DNA of 21,610 bases from an uncultured Collinsella sp. (GCA_900552755.1 USAY01000021.1:1-21610); one strand, 5' to 3'; numbered from the stretch's first letter, positions 1-7,781 are shown. Notes: generated from the letters alone by a model not told the origin. Numbers and translations: made by a program.

Positions 1-136
1 AGGGTAGGGTGGTGGCATAGGACATTTGGAGGGTGAGTCGGCTCGGCTGCCGACCATGCTGCTCCCGGGACGGCACCGACCGCGAACTCTCCCCGTTGGC
101 GTCGCGCATCGCGCGCGACCCTGCAAGGAGGTCATC

Positions 137-2212
137 ATGGGTGCTCCCAAGACCGGCAACGTAAGGAACGTGGTGCTCGTAGGCCAAGGCGGGGTGGGCA
201 AGACTTCACTCGCCGAAGCCATGCTCCACCTTTCTGGCAAGACCGCCCGTCTGGGCGGCCACGACGGCACCAAGCCCACGCTCGACTACGACCCCGAAGA
301 GGTCAAGCGCGCGTTTTCCATCTCGACGACCATCGCGCCGATCGACTGGAAGGGCGCCCGCATCAACGTGCTCGATGCCCCGTGCTACCCCGATTTTATC
401 GGCGACGCCTTTGCGGCGATGAGCGTCTGCGAGACGGCTCTGTTTGTGGTCGACGCCGAGGCCGGACCGCAGCCGACGACCGTCAAGCTGTGGTATGCGG
501 CCGAGGACCTGCGCCTGGCGCGTGCGGTATTTGTGAACCGCCTGTCGCGCTCCGAGGCCAGCTTTGCGACCACGATGGACCTGCTGCAGGAGCGCTTTGG
601 CACGCGATTGGGCGCCGTGACCCTTCCCTGGGGCGAGGGCGAGGACTTTGACGGCATTATCGACCTGGTGCGCATGAAGGCGCGCCATTGCAACGGCACC
701 GAAGCCGTTGAGTCGGAGATTCCCGAGGAGTATCGTGCCCAGGCCGAGGAGGCCCATGACCATCTGTGCGAGTTGGTGGCCGAGGCCGACGATGAGCTGA
801 TGATGAAGTACCTGGAAGGCGAGGAGACGCTGACGCAGGAGGAGCTTGAGGGCTTGCTGTCGAAGGCGATTGCCGAGCGCATCTTTGTGCCGGTCTTTGC
901 GGGCGATTGCATCAAGGAGCAGGGCGTCAACTCGCTGATGGACGACATCGCGACGTACTTCCCGGCGCCGACCGACTACGGTGAGATGCCGCTTATCGAC
1001 GGCGATTCGCTTAAGATCTCGAGTGACGATGACCGTCCGGTGGCGTTTGTGTTTAAGACCTTGGCCGATCCGCAGCAGGGTCGCATCAGCTTTATCAAGG
1101 TGCTGACGGGTACGCTTGAGCCGGGTCTTGAGCTGATCAACGCGCGTACCCGCAAGGGCGACCGTCTGGCTCACCTGTATGTGATGTGCGGCCGCGACAT
1201 GACCGAGGTCGGTCACTCCTATGCCGGCGACATTATCGTGGCACCCAAGCTGGCGGCCGAGACGGGCGATACGCTCTCGATTACCGGCAAGGTCGAGGCT
1301 GCGGCGTTTAAGTTCCCCAACTCGCAGTACCGCATTGCCATCGAGGCCGAGAATCGCGGCGACGAAGAGAAGCTCTACACGTTTATCGAGAAGGCCTGCA
1401 AGGCCGATCCGACCATGAGCATCGACCGCGACGAGGAGACGGGCCAGACTATCATCTCCGCCGTGGGTGAGGCTCAGGTTTCGGTCCTGCTCAATCGCCT
1501 TGAGGATCGCACCAAGGTTGCGGCCAAGAGCGTGCCGATCCGCATTCCGTATCGCGAGACTATCCGCCGCACGGCGAGCGCACAGGGCCGCCACAAGAAG
1601 CAGACTGGCGGTGCCGGTCAGTATGGCGACTGCTGGCTGCGCGTTGAGCCGCTCATCGGGCCCGACGGTACGAGCGATGGCTATGAGTTTGTGGACGAGG
1701 TCGTGGGCGGCCGCATTCCGCGCTCGCTGATCCCCGCCGTGGACAAGGGTGTCCAGGAGACCATGAAGGACGGCATCATTGCCGGCTACCCACTCACGGG
1801 CATTCGCGTGGCTGTGTACGACGGCTCGTATCACAGCGTCGACTCCAACGAGATGGCGTTCCGCGCGGCGGCTCGCATCGGCCTGCGCAAGGCGTGCGCC
1901 GATGCCGATCCGGTGGTGCTGGAGCCCATCGAGGAAATTACGGTGACTATCCCCGAGAGCTACGCCGGCGCCGTGATGGGCGACATCTCGGCATCGCGCG
2001 GTCGCGTGACGGGCATGGAGACCGATGAGCGCGGCGACACCGTGGTCATCGCCCAGGCGCCGCTGGCCGAGCTGACGGATTATTCGACGCGTCTGCGCTC
2101 TATTACGCGCGGCACGGGCGACTTTACCATGAAGCCCGCCGGCTATGAGCAGGTGCCTTATGACGTTCAGGCCAAGCTGGTCGAGCGCTATGAGGAGGGC
2201 CGCGCCAAGTAG
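137..2212 (+). CDS. Elongation factor G-like GTPase (EF-G2/FusA2-type paralog)
   Basis: This 691-residue protein has the full domain order of EF-G: G domain, domain II (about 300-390), domain III, the domain IV ribosome-tip region (about 480-600) and a C-terminal domain V. The P-loop GQGGVGKT is at residues 16-23. The other GTPase motifs are altered: the DTPGHVDF-type switch II reads DAPCYPDF (80-87), the NKxD guanine motif reads NRLS (134-137), and the usual GSA near G5 reads GDC. Domain IV keeps a recognisable block running from RHKKQTGGAGQYGD to YDGSYHSVDSNEMAF. The ATG at 137 was chosen because AAGGAGG at 125-131 sits 5 bases upstream; the frame stays open back to base 26. It is probably a paralog beside a canonical fusA elsewhere. 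A role in translocation, ribosome protection or stress is inference only. A terminator follows the stop. Confidence 0.9.
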   Translation: MGAPKTGNVRNVVLVGQGGVGKTSLAEAMLHLSGKTARLGGHDGTKPTLDYDPEEVKRAFSISTTIAPIDWKGARINVLDAPCYPDFIGDAFAAMSVCETALFVVDAEAGPQPTTVKLWYAAEDLRLARAVFVNRLSRSEASFATTMDLLQERFGTRLGAVTLPWGEGEDFDGIIDLVRMKARHCNGTEAVESEIPEEYRAQAEEAHDHLCELVAEADDELMMKYLEGEETLTQEELEGLLSKAIAERIFVPVFAGDCIKEQGVNSLMDDIATYFPAPTDYGEMPLIDGDSLKISSDDDRPVAFVFKTLADPQQGRISFIKVLTGTLEPGLELINARTRKGDRLAHLYVMCGRDMTEVGHSYAGDIIVAPKLAAETGDTLSITGKVEAAAFKFPNSQYRIAIEAENRGDEEKLYTFIEKACKADPTMSIDRDEETGQTIISAVGEAQVSVLLNRLEDRTKVAAKSVPIRIPYRETIRRTASAQGRHKKQTGGAGQYGDCWLRVEPLIGPDGTSDGYEFVDEVVGGRIPRSLIPAVDKGVQETMKDGIIAGYPLTGIRVAVYDGSYHSVDSNEMAFRAAARIGLRKACADADPVVLEPIEEITVTIPESYAGAVMGDISASRGRVTGMETDERGDTVVIAQAPLAELTDYSTRLRSITRGTGDFTMKPAGYEQVPYDVQAKLVERYEEGRAK

Positions 2213-2250
2213 CGTGGGGCTTTGCCTGCAACATACATGCTGATGCAAGG

Positions 2251-2282
2251 GCCGCTCTGGGCAATCCAGAGCGGCTCTTTTT
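2251..2282 (+). terminator. Rho-independent terminator of the EF-G-like gene
   Basis: A perfect 10-bp stem, GCCGCTCTGG (2251-2260) and CCAGAGCGGC (2266-2275), closes a 5-base loop and is followed directly by TCTTTTT. It lies 39 bases after the EF-G-like stop codon. It may also help to stop leftward transcription from the nuclease gene, whose stop is at 2342. Confidence 0.88.
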
Positions 2283-2341
2283 GATCCCTGAGGGACGGAG
2301 GAAAACGGATCATGTTAGGTTTTGGGGCAGCTTGATCGGCC

Positions 2342-3325
2342 CTAGTCTCCCGAGGCCTGGTTGCGGCCGGTGGTGTAGTCGATCTGCACATGCGGCTGCA
2401 GGTTGTAGCAATATACGTGGAAGCAGAGGGTCTTGCCGTGGTCCTCGACCGATTGCGCCTCAAGGCGCACGCCGCGGCAGACAAGTTCCTCTTCGTTATA
2501 CATAGGCGTGACGCGATAGAGCACGTGGTTGCCCGTGTCGCGGATGTAGCCGAGAATCTGCTCTTCAAACGGTAGCATGCCCGTCTCGTTGAGATAGCGC
2601 GTGCCGGTGAGGAGATTCTTACGGTTGGCGTTTTCGCCGCAGAGCGACCAGGCGATAAGGTGGCAGCGGTTGTAGAGGCTCTGGCCCGGAATAAAGTCGT
2701 AGCGCTGCTGGTGCCATCCGGCGGGGTGGATACGCGAGATATCCCCGCGCTTGCCTTGACCGAGCGACTCGGGACCCACACAGGCGAGCGCTTTGCGGGT
2801 GCGGCCTAAGCTGTCGAGCTTGGAGAACTTCTTAAAGCAGCCCTCTTCGGTGGCGCGATCGTATTCATCGAGTGTGAATGACGGCGTGCCGAGCGGGTGC
2901 GTGCTGTCGGCGCGAAGGGCAACGTAGGGGTTGCCGGCGTAGTCGGGAATGCTGCTGAGATAAACACCGCGGGCGCGGTTGAGGTCGGGGTTTTCGACCT
3001 CGTCGATGGGGGTGGCGGCACTGCCCGCGGAAACGTCGTCATCGGTGTCGGTCGCGGCGGAATCGGAGCCATCGCCGGAGTCCTGGCTGTTTTGAGGGTC
3101 CGCCGCGCTCGCCGTTCCCGATTCGAGCCGAGCGACCAGGTCTGCCTCGTCGTCGGTGCGGCTGGGACTCTCGTTTTGTTTTTCGGCCAGAGCCGCCGCC
3201 TGCTCATCGCCTTGCGGCGACAGCAACTTGGGCGCTCCGTCGAGCGATCCCGTAAACAGCGCAAACCCCAGCACCACGGCGGTGCCGATGGAAAGTGCTT
3301 GCTTGTAGGCGGGCTTGCGCGACAT
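2342..3325 (-). CDS. DNA-entry-type DNA/RNA non-specific endonuclease, membrane-anchored or secreted
   Basis: This 327-residue protein starts with a short basic segment and a hydrophobic stretch (about 10-28) that should act as a signal peptide or membrane anchor. An acidic Ser/Asp/Ala-rich low-complexity linker follows (about 40-112). The C-terminal half matches the streptococcal DNA-entry nuclease type of the beta-beta-alpha metal superfamily. It contains YNRCHLIAWSL, with the predicted catalytic His at 222, then GENANRKNLLTGTRYLN, with the expected metal-binding Asn, then GNHVLYRVTP and a terminal HVQIDYTTG. The family cleaves DNA and RNA without sequence preference. Roles in nutrient scavenging, competence or defence are inferred. 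AGGAG sits about 8 bases upstream of the ATG. The gene is monocistronic and convergent with the EF-G-like gene. Confidence 0.88.
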   Translation of the reverse strand: MSRKPAYKQALSIGTAVVLGFALFTGSLDGAPKLLSPQGDEQAAALAEKQNESPSRTDDEADLVARLESGTASAADPQNSQDSGDGSDSAATDTDDDVSAGSAATPIDEVENPDLNRARGVYLSSIPDYAGNPYVALRADSTHPLGTPSFTLDEYDRATEEGCFKKFSKLDSLGRTRKALACVGPESLGQGKRGDISRIHPAGWHQQRYDFIPGQSLYNRCHLIAWSLCGENANRKNLLTGTRYLNETGMLPFEEQILGYIRDTGNHVLYRVTPMYNEEELVCRGVRLEAQSVEDHGKTLCFHVYCYNLQPHVQIDYTTGRNQASGD

Positions 3326-3410
3326 TGAGGCTCCTGGATGGACGGTTGGGAATCTACCAGTCTAGCAGGAGCCGGCAAGGGCCGTTCTGTCGAACAAATA
3401 CTTAAGATTT

Positions 3411-3439
3411 GAGACAAACGCTACTGATTCATTTGTCCC
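3411..3439 (-). terminator. Stem-loop downstream of the first LacI-family gene
   Basis: On the minus strand GGGACAAA pairs with TTTGTCTC across a 13-base loop (7 Watson-Crick pairs plus one G-U). It begins 5 bases after the regulator stop codon. No T-run follows, so it may be a weak terminator or an mRNA 3' stabiliser. The 119-base gap 3326-3444 also holds the nuclease ribosome binding site; I see no convincing nuclease promoter there. Confidence 0.4.
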
Positions 3440-3444
3440 GCGGT

Positions 3445-4455
3445 CTAGATCGAGGTGGAGTCGAGCCAGTTGAGCTTGCACTCGAGAATGCGCTGCTCGC
3501 CGGGTTCGCTGCTTCCGTCAAGTAGGGCGAGCAGCATCTCGGCTGCTTCGCGACCTTCTTGGTCGACGGGCTCGATGATGGTGGAGACGGTCGGTGTGGT
3601 GAGATTAGTCCAGTCTTCGCAGTTGAGTCCCAAAAGGCCGATTTGCTGCGGAAGCAGATGGGCCATTGGCTGGAGGGCCTTGTAGACACGGGGAAGTGCC
3701 CACTGATTTTGCACGAAGATAAGGGTTCGCTTGGCGGGATTGAACTTGAATTTAAAGTATTCAGTGAGCTCGTTGATTGACGGCTTGTTGTGATCGATGG
3801 GAATCGCTTTGTAGAGCTGCCCGTTCGCTGCCAGCGCCTCGGCATACCCCTGAAAACGCTCCATGCGGGTGCGCATTTCGGTCATGTTGGCGGCAATGGA
3901 AAAGAAATCTTCGTAGCCGGCGTCGAGGAGTGCCTGTGTGGCGTTGTACACGCCGTCGTAAAGGTTGGTTTTGATCCAGCTGGTACCTGGGCTATAGATG
4001 GCCGCATCGAAAAAGACGACCGGCTTGCCGGCGCGTCTAATGCGGTCATGCACGGCTTTGAAGTTTGCCGTGGGCTGGATGATAAAGCCATCGACGCCCA
4101 GCGAGAGCATCTTGTCGACGTACATGAGCTCGGTCTCGGGGTTAAAGTTGCTCGTGCAAACGACCGTCTGGTAGCCCGCGGGGAGCATGACCTGCTCCAT
4201 GCCATTGAGAACGAGCCCCGCCCATTTGTTGGTGTTATCCAAAATGATGATGGCAATGACGTGGGTTTGCTTGCCGGTGAGCGTCTGCGCTTGGGCGTTG
4301 GGAACGTATCCGAGTTCCTTAATGACGCGCGCGATTTTGTTCTGCGTCTTCTCGCTAAGCTTTTCTCGTTTGTCGTTGAGGTAATACGAGACGCTTGCCG
4401 TCGAGGTTCCCGCCTCTCGAGCGACGTCTGCGATCGTAACGCGCTGTTTTGCCAC
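3445..4455 (-). CDS. LacI-family transcriptional regulator, probable regulator of the divergent PTS operon
   Basis: This is a 336-residue LacI/GalR regulator. The N-terminal helix-turn-helix and hinge read VTIADVAREAGTSTASVSYYLND and then LGYVPNAQAQTLTGKQT. The rest is a periplasmic-binding-protein-like sensor domain with typical segments such as VDGFIIQPTANF and KPVVFFDAA. I chose the GTG at 4455 because a good AAGGAG lies 5-6 bases upstream on the minus strand and the protein then begins MAKQRVTIADVA, as is usual for the family. The frame stays open to an ATG at 4491, which would add 12 unlikely residues. It is transcribed away from the PTS operon with a 415-base divergent gap, the classic layout for a local sugar-responsive repressor. 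The ligand is unknown. Confidence 0.9.
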   Translation of the reverse strand: MAKQRVTIADVAREAGTSTASVSYYLNDKREKLSEKTQNKIARVIKELGYVPNAQAQTLTGKQTHVIAIIILDNTNKWAGLVLNGMEQVMLPAGYQTVVCTSNFNPETELMYVDKMLSLGVDGFIIQPTANFKAVHDRIRRAGKPVVFFDAAIYSPGTSWIKTNLYDGVYNATQALLDAGYEDFFSIAANMTEMRTRMERFQGYAEALAANGQLYKAIPIDHNKPSINELTEYFKFKFNPAKRTLIFVQNQWALPRVYKALQPMAHLLPQQIGLLGLNCEDWTNLTTPTVSTIIEPVDQEGREAAEMLLALLDGSSEPGEQRILECKLNWLDSTSI

Positions 4456-4677
4456 AGCGACTCCTTCCGACAGATGAGCATTTTCCAACATGATGACTTT
4501 GAGTCTTGGTGAAGGATACGCTTCGGTGAGCGGCTTTTTCCTTTCATATGAGTATGCAACAAATGCGGCATACGGGTGGGGTCGAAATTTGTGACCGGCA
4601 TGCGCATCTGCCGTCTACCGAGAAAATCAAATACTTCTTGACTTTTGAAATCGAGGGCAAAATCGCAGGATTCATTT

Positions 4678-4710
4678 TTGGTTAAACGCATAACTAAATC
4701 GCATAACCAA
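4678..4710. promoter_or_regulatory. Operator-like inverted and direct repeats upstream of the PTS operon
   Basis: TTGGTTA (4678-4684) and TAACCAA (4704-4710) form a perfect 7-bp inverted repeat with a 19-base spacer. Inside it CGCATAAC occurs twice (4687-4694 and 4700-4707) as a 13-base-phased direct repeat. Such clustered symmetry in the gap beside a divergent LacI-type regulator suggests a regulator site. It lies about 30-60 bases upstream of the proposed -35, so the binding protein could be this regulator or another one. Confidence 0.45.
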
Positions 4711-4740
4711 CGCTCTGACCTGCGCGTTTACCGAAATAAG

Positions 4741-4770
4741 CTGGCATTAAGAAAAACGAGCACCTATATT
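4741..4770 (+). promoter_or_regulatory. Probable sigma-70-type promoter of the PTS/transketolase operon
   Basis: CTGGCA (4741-4746, 4 of 6 to the -35 consensus) and TATATT (4765-4770, 5 of 6 to the -10 consensus) are separated by 18 bases. The start would be near 4777, giving a leader of about 94 bases. Confidence 0.5.
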
Positions 4771-4814
4771 GTTCTTGTCGAAAAGACAGCAAGTCCAAAC
4801 GGCAGGGGATGCTC

Positions 4815-4826
4815 CGGAGGCCTCCG
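4815..4826. repeat. Perfect 12-bp GC palindrome in the PTS operon leader
   Basis: CGGAGGCCTCCG is fully self-complementary and overlaps a second small palindrome, CTCCGGAG, at 4812-4819. It lies 45 bases before the EIIBC start codon and downstream of the proposed transcription start, so it could be an operator or a leader structure. Confidence 0.4.
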
Positions 4827-4870
4827 CAAACGGTGTCTTGCGCACGCAACTCTATGAAAAGAGGGAAGCA

Positions 4871-6343
4871 ATGAAGATCGTAGGCGTTGCCGCCTGTACT
4901 GTGGGTATCGCCCACACGTATATGGCCCAGAAGGCGATTCAGGATGAATGCGCCGCCCGTGGCATCGAGTGCAAGGTCGAGGCTCAGGGTGGCCTGGGTA
5001 TCGAGAATGAGCTCACGCAGGAAGACGTGGACCCCGCCGACCTGGTCCTGGAGTCCGTCGACGTGGGTGTCGAGAACGAGGACCGTTTTGAGCAGAAGAT
5101 GGCCGAGGGCAAGTTCCTGAAGGTCGGCACCTCTGATGTAATCGCCGATCCGGTAAAGATCATCGACCAGGCCATTGAGATCATCAAGGCGACGGGTGGC
5201 GCCGTTGACGCGCCCAAGGCCGAGGCCAAGGCAGAGAAGAAGGCCGTCTCCGCTGCCCCGCAGGCCCCGACACCGGCGTCCAAGCAGTCTATCTTTGCCG
5301 ATCCTGGCAAGACGCTGCTCAATGCATTCAATACCGGCGTTTCCTATTTTATCCCCATCGTCGTTATCGGCGGCGTGTTTCTTGCCTTCTCGCTGGCATC
5401 CGGTACCGCCGCCGCCAACGGCATGGAGGTTACGAACCCGCTGATGGTGAGCCTTAACACCATCGGCATGGCCGGCATCTCCATGATGATCCCGGTGCTT
5501 GCGGCATACATCTCCTACTCGATGGCCGGCAAGCCCGCGCTCGCCCCCGGTTTTGTCCTGGGCTACCTGGTCAATAACGCAGTCGTTACCCCTAACGGCA
5601 ACAGCGTTTCGACCGGCTTCTTGGGCGCCATGATCATGGCGGTCATCTGCGGCTACTTTGTCCGCTGGATGAAGACCTGGAAGGTCAACAACACCATCCA
5701 GACCATCATGCCCATCCTGATCATCCCGATTCTGACCTCGCTTGTCCTGGGCATGGCCTATATCTACATCCTGGCCACGCCGCTTGGCTTTGTGATGGAC
5801 TGGCTCACCGGCGTGCTCGGCAGCCTGCAGGGCGGTTCCGCAGTTGTCCTGGGTCTGGTCATTGGCGTTATGACCGCCTTCGATATGGGTGGCCCCATCA
5901 ACAAGACCGCCTCGACCTTCACCATGGCCATCATGGCCTCCGGTATCTACGGTCCTAACGGTATGTTCCGCGTCGCCGTCGCCGTTCCCCCGATCGCCTG
6001 TGGCCTCGCTGCGCTCATCGCCAAGAACAAGTTCGATGACGCTGACCGCCAGATGGGCATCTCCGCGCTGTTCATGGGCTGCATCGGTATTACCGAGGGC
6101 GCTATCCCCTTCGCGGTCAAGGACCTCGGTCACACCCTGCCCGGCATTTGCATCGGCTCTGCCGTGGGTGCGGCACTTGCCGCCTTCCAGGGCATCGACT
6201 GCTACGTCCCGCACGGTGGCTTTATCGTCGCCCTTGCCACCAACAACGTCGCGCTGTTCTGCCTGGACATCGTGATTGGCGCCGTGGTCGCCGCTGCAAT
6301 CCTGATTGCCATGAAGCCCACGCTCGATAAGCAGGCCAAGTAA
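4871..6343 (+). CDS. PTS fructose-type sugar transporter, EIIBC component
   Basis: This 490-residue membrane protein carries an EIIB domain followed by EIIC. EIIB begins MKIVGVAACTVGIAHTYMA and matches the fructose-family phosphorylation loop, with the predicted phospho-cysteine at residue 9. An Ala/Lys/Pro-rich linker (about 112-145) leads into a strongly hydrophobic EIIC (about 150-490). EIIC contains the family signatures DMGGPINKTA, ITEGAIPFAVKD and YVPHGG. The ATG at 4871 was chosen because it gives the normal EIIB start and has GAGGGAAG just upstream; the frame extends to 4769 without homology. The matching EIIA is encoded separately at 10414-10866. The role is uptake of a sugar with phosphorylation. 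The fructose-family label describes the fold; the real substrate may be another sugar, given the unusual downstream genes. Confidence 0.93.
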   Translation: MKIVGVAACTVGIAHTYMAQKAIQDECAARGIECKVEAQGGLGIENELTQEDVDPADLVLESVDVGVENEDRFEQKMAEGKFLKVGTSDVIADPVKIIDQAIEIIKATGGAVDAPKAEAKAEKKAVSAAPQAPTPASKQSIFADPGKTLLNAFNTGVSYFIPIVVIGGVFLAFSLASGTAAANGMEVTNPLMVSLNTIGMAGISMMIPVLAAYISYSMAGKPALAPGFVLGYLVNNAVVTPNGNSVSTGFLGAMIMAVICGYFVRWMKTWKVNNTIQTIMPILIIPILTSLVLGMAYIYILATPLGFVMDWLTGVLGSLQGGSAVVLGLVIGVMTAFDMGGPINKTASTFTMAIMASGIYGPNGMFRVAVAVPPIACGLAALIAKNKFDDADRQMGISALFMGCIGITEGAIPFAVKDLGHTLPGICIGSAVGAALAAFQGIDCYVPHGGFIVALATNNVALFCLDIVIGAVVAAAILIAMKPTLDKQAK

Positions 6344-6357
6344 ACCTTTAAGGACTC

Positions 6358-6395
6358 CGGTTGTGCGGAGGGATGGATTTGACTCCGCACAACCG
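6358..6395 (+). other. 13-bp perfect stem-loop after EIIBC, part of a possible pseudoknot
   Basis: CGGTTGTGCGGAG (6358-6370) pairs exactly with CTCCGCACAACCG (6383-6395) around a 12-base loop. No T-run follows, so it is not a standard terminator. Ten loop bases, GGATGGATTT (6371-6380), are exactly complementary to AAATCCATCC at 6409-6418, which would allow an H-type pseudoknot. Confidence 0.7.
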
Positions 6396-6427
6396 CCCCT
6401 ACACAACAAAATCCATCCGTACTGATA

Positions 6428-6446
6428 GGGCCCACATCTGGGTCCC
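6428..6446 (+). other. Second stem-loop before the GatZ-like gene
   Basis: GGGCCCA (6428-6434) pairs with TGGGTCCC (6439-6446), leaving one bulged T and a 4-base loop. It lies about 30 bases before the GGAGAAGGAG ribosome binding region of the next gene and completes a structured intercistronic segment. Confidence 0.5.
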
Positions 6447-6487
6447 AGGGAACTTTTGTCAAAAATCCTCTGGAGAAGGAGAACAAA

Positions 6488-7762
6488 ATGTCCAACCTCA
6501 CCATCCGTCAGGCCGTTCAGGGCATGCTCAAGCTGCAGGATAGCGGCGATCACGCAACCATGGTCGGCATTGGCCCCATGAGCCCCAACCTGATTCAGGC
6601 CGTGTTCGAGCTTGCCAAGGACGAGGATTTCCCGCCCATGTTTATCGCCAGCCGCAACCAGGTCGATATGGACGAGATGGGCGCCGGCTACGTCAACGGT
6701 TGGGACCAGACGCGCTTTGCCGCCGACATCAAGAAGGTTGCCGACGAGGTGGGTTACACCGGTCCGTACTACCTGTGCCGCGATCACGGCGGTCCGTGGC
6801 AGCGCGACGAGGAGCGTAACGCCCACCTGCCCGAGGACGAGGCCATGGAGCTCGCCCGCAAGTCCTTCGTCGCCGACATGGAGGCGGGCTTTGACCTGCT
6901 GATGGTCGACCCCACCAAGGACCCCTATCAGATCGGCAAGGTTATTCCGCTCGACGTGGTGCTTCGCCGCACGATCGATCTTATCGACTACCTTGAGCAG
7001 TACCGTCGCGAGCATGACCTGCCCGAGGTCGCCTATGAGGTCGGTACCGAGGAGACCAATGGCGGCTTGACCTCTACCGATAAGTACGAGGAGTTCATTT
7101 CTCAGCTGCAGCCCGAGCTCGAGAAGCGCGGCTGCCCCATGCCCACCTTTATCGTCGGCCAGACCGGTACGCTCACCCGTTGGACCGAGCAGGTCGGTCA
7201 TTACAACTTTAAGAATGCCCGCGAGCTCGCCGACATGGCTAAGCGCTACGGCGTGGGCCTGAAGGAGCACAACGCCGACTACCTGGATGACGCAACGCTG
7301 CTCGAGCACATCCCGGCTCACGTGACGGCCTCCAATGTCGCCCCTCAGTACGGCACCGAGGAGACCCGCGCTTACCTTAAGCTCTGCGCTACCGAGCAGA
7401 TTCTGGTCGACAACGGCCTGTGCGACGATCCCTCCGACCTGTATCACACGCTGCTGGTCAAGGCTATCAAGACCGAGCGCTGGCGCAAGTGGATGACCGG
7501 CGACGACGTCAACCTGCAGGTTGACGACATTCTGGCCGATGACGAGCTCAGCCTGAAGATTCTGGATGTCTCCGGCCACTACGCGTTCAACGATCCCGAG
7601 GTCAAGGAGCAGGTCGAGAAGCTCTATCGCAACCTCGCTGCCCAGGACATCGACGGCAAGCGCTTTGTGATCGAGCACATCAAGCGCCCGATCAAGCAGT
7701 ACGTCGTCGGTCTTAACCTCAAGGGCGTCACGACCCGCATCGAGGCCGCTCTTGCCGAGTAA
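6488..7762 (+). CDS. GatZ/KbaZ-like class II D-tagatose-1,6-bisphosphate aldolase subunit family protein
   Basis: At 424 residues this matches the usual length (about 420-430) of the GatZ/KbaZ family, TIM-barrel proteins known as the non-catalytic partner of the GatY/KbaY aldolase. Family landmarks in order are FIASRNQVDMD (near 52-62, compare the family EATSNQVNQ), YLCRDHGGPW (95-104, compare GGDHLGPN, with D99 and H100), EVGTEE (184-189) and LKEHNADY (258-265, compare YEAHSTDY). It is clearly divergent from the enterobacterial proteins. A strong GGAGAAGGAG precedes the ATG. No GatY/KbaY homolog is in the window, so it either pairs with a distant subunit or works alone as an aldolase, epimerase or isomerase of a PTS-derived sugar phosphate. 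The specific reaction is unknown. Confidence 0.82.
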   Translation: MSNLTIRQAVQGMLKLQDSGDHATMVGIGPMSPNLIQAVFELAKDEDFPPMFIASRNQVDMDEMGAGYVNGWDQTRFAADIKKVADEVGYTGPYYLCRDHGGPWQRDEERNAHLPEDEAMELARKSFVADMEAGFDLLMVDPTKDPYQIGKVIPLDVVLRRTIDLIDYLEQYRREHDLPEVAYEVGTEETNGGLTSTDKYEEFISQLQPELEKRGCPMPTFIVGQTGTLTRWTEQVGHYNFKNARELADMAKRYGVGLKEHNADYLDDATLLEHIPAHVTASNVAPQYGTEETRAYLKLCATEQILVDNGLCDDPSDLYHTLLVKAIKTERWRKWMTGDDVNLQVDDILADDELSLKILDVSGHYAFNDPEVKEQVEKLYRNLAAQDIDGKRFVIEHIKRPIKQYVVGLNLKGVTTRIEAALAE

Positions 7763-7781
7763 GTAGCTTTTCCTACGCGAC

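Larger units (their letters stand above)
4456..4870. promoter_or_regulatory. Divergent control region between the LacI-type regulator and the PTS operon
   Basis: This 415-base gap has no convincing gene. From left to right it holds the leader of the regulator, a GC inverted repeat CGGCA/TGCCG (4596-4613), an AT-richer stretch (4621-4700), an operator-like block at 4678-4710, a probable plus-strand promoter at 4741-4770 and a perfect GC palindrome at 4815-4826. Short frames crossing it lack family signatures. Confidence 0.7.

Noticed and set aside
1..136. Promoter or partial gene at the left edge
   Set aside because: The segment is GC-rich with a frame open to base 26, but no motif, promoter or upstream gene end can be supported.
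206..2248. Long minus-strand open frame opposite the EF-G-like gene
   Set aside because: It is a codon-bias shadow; the plus strand carries the conserved EF-G domains and a good ribosome binding site.
3790..4512. 240-codon plus-strand frame opposite the first LacI-family gene
   Set aside because: The minus-strand product has a complete LacI helix-turn-helix and sensor domain, so this is a shadow.
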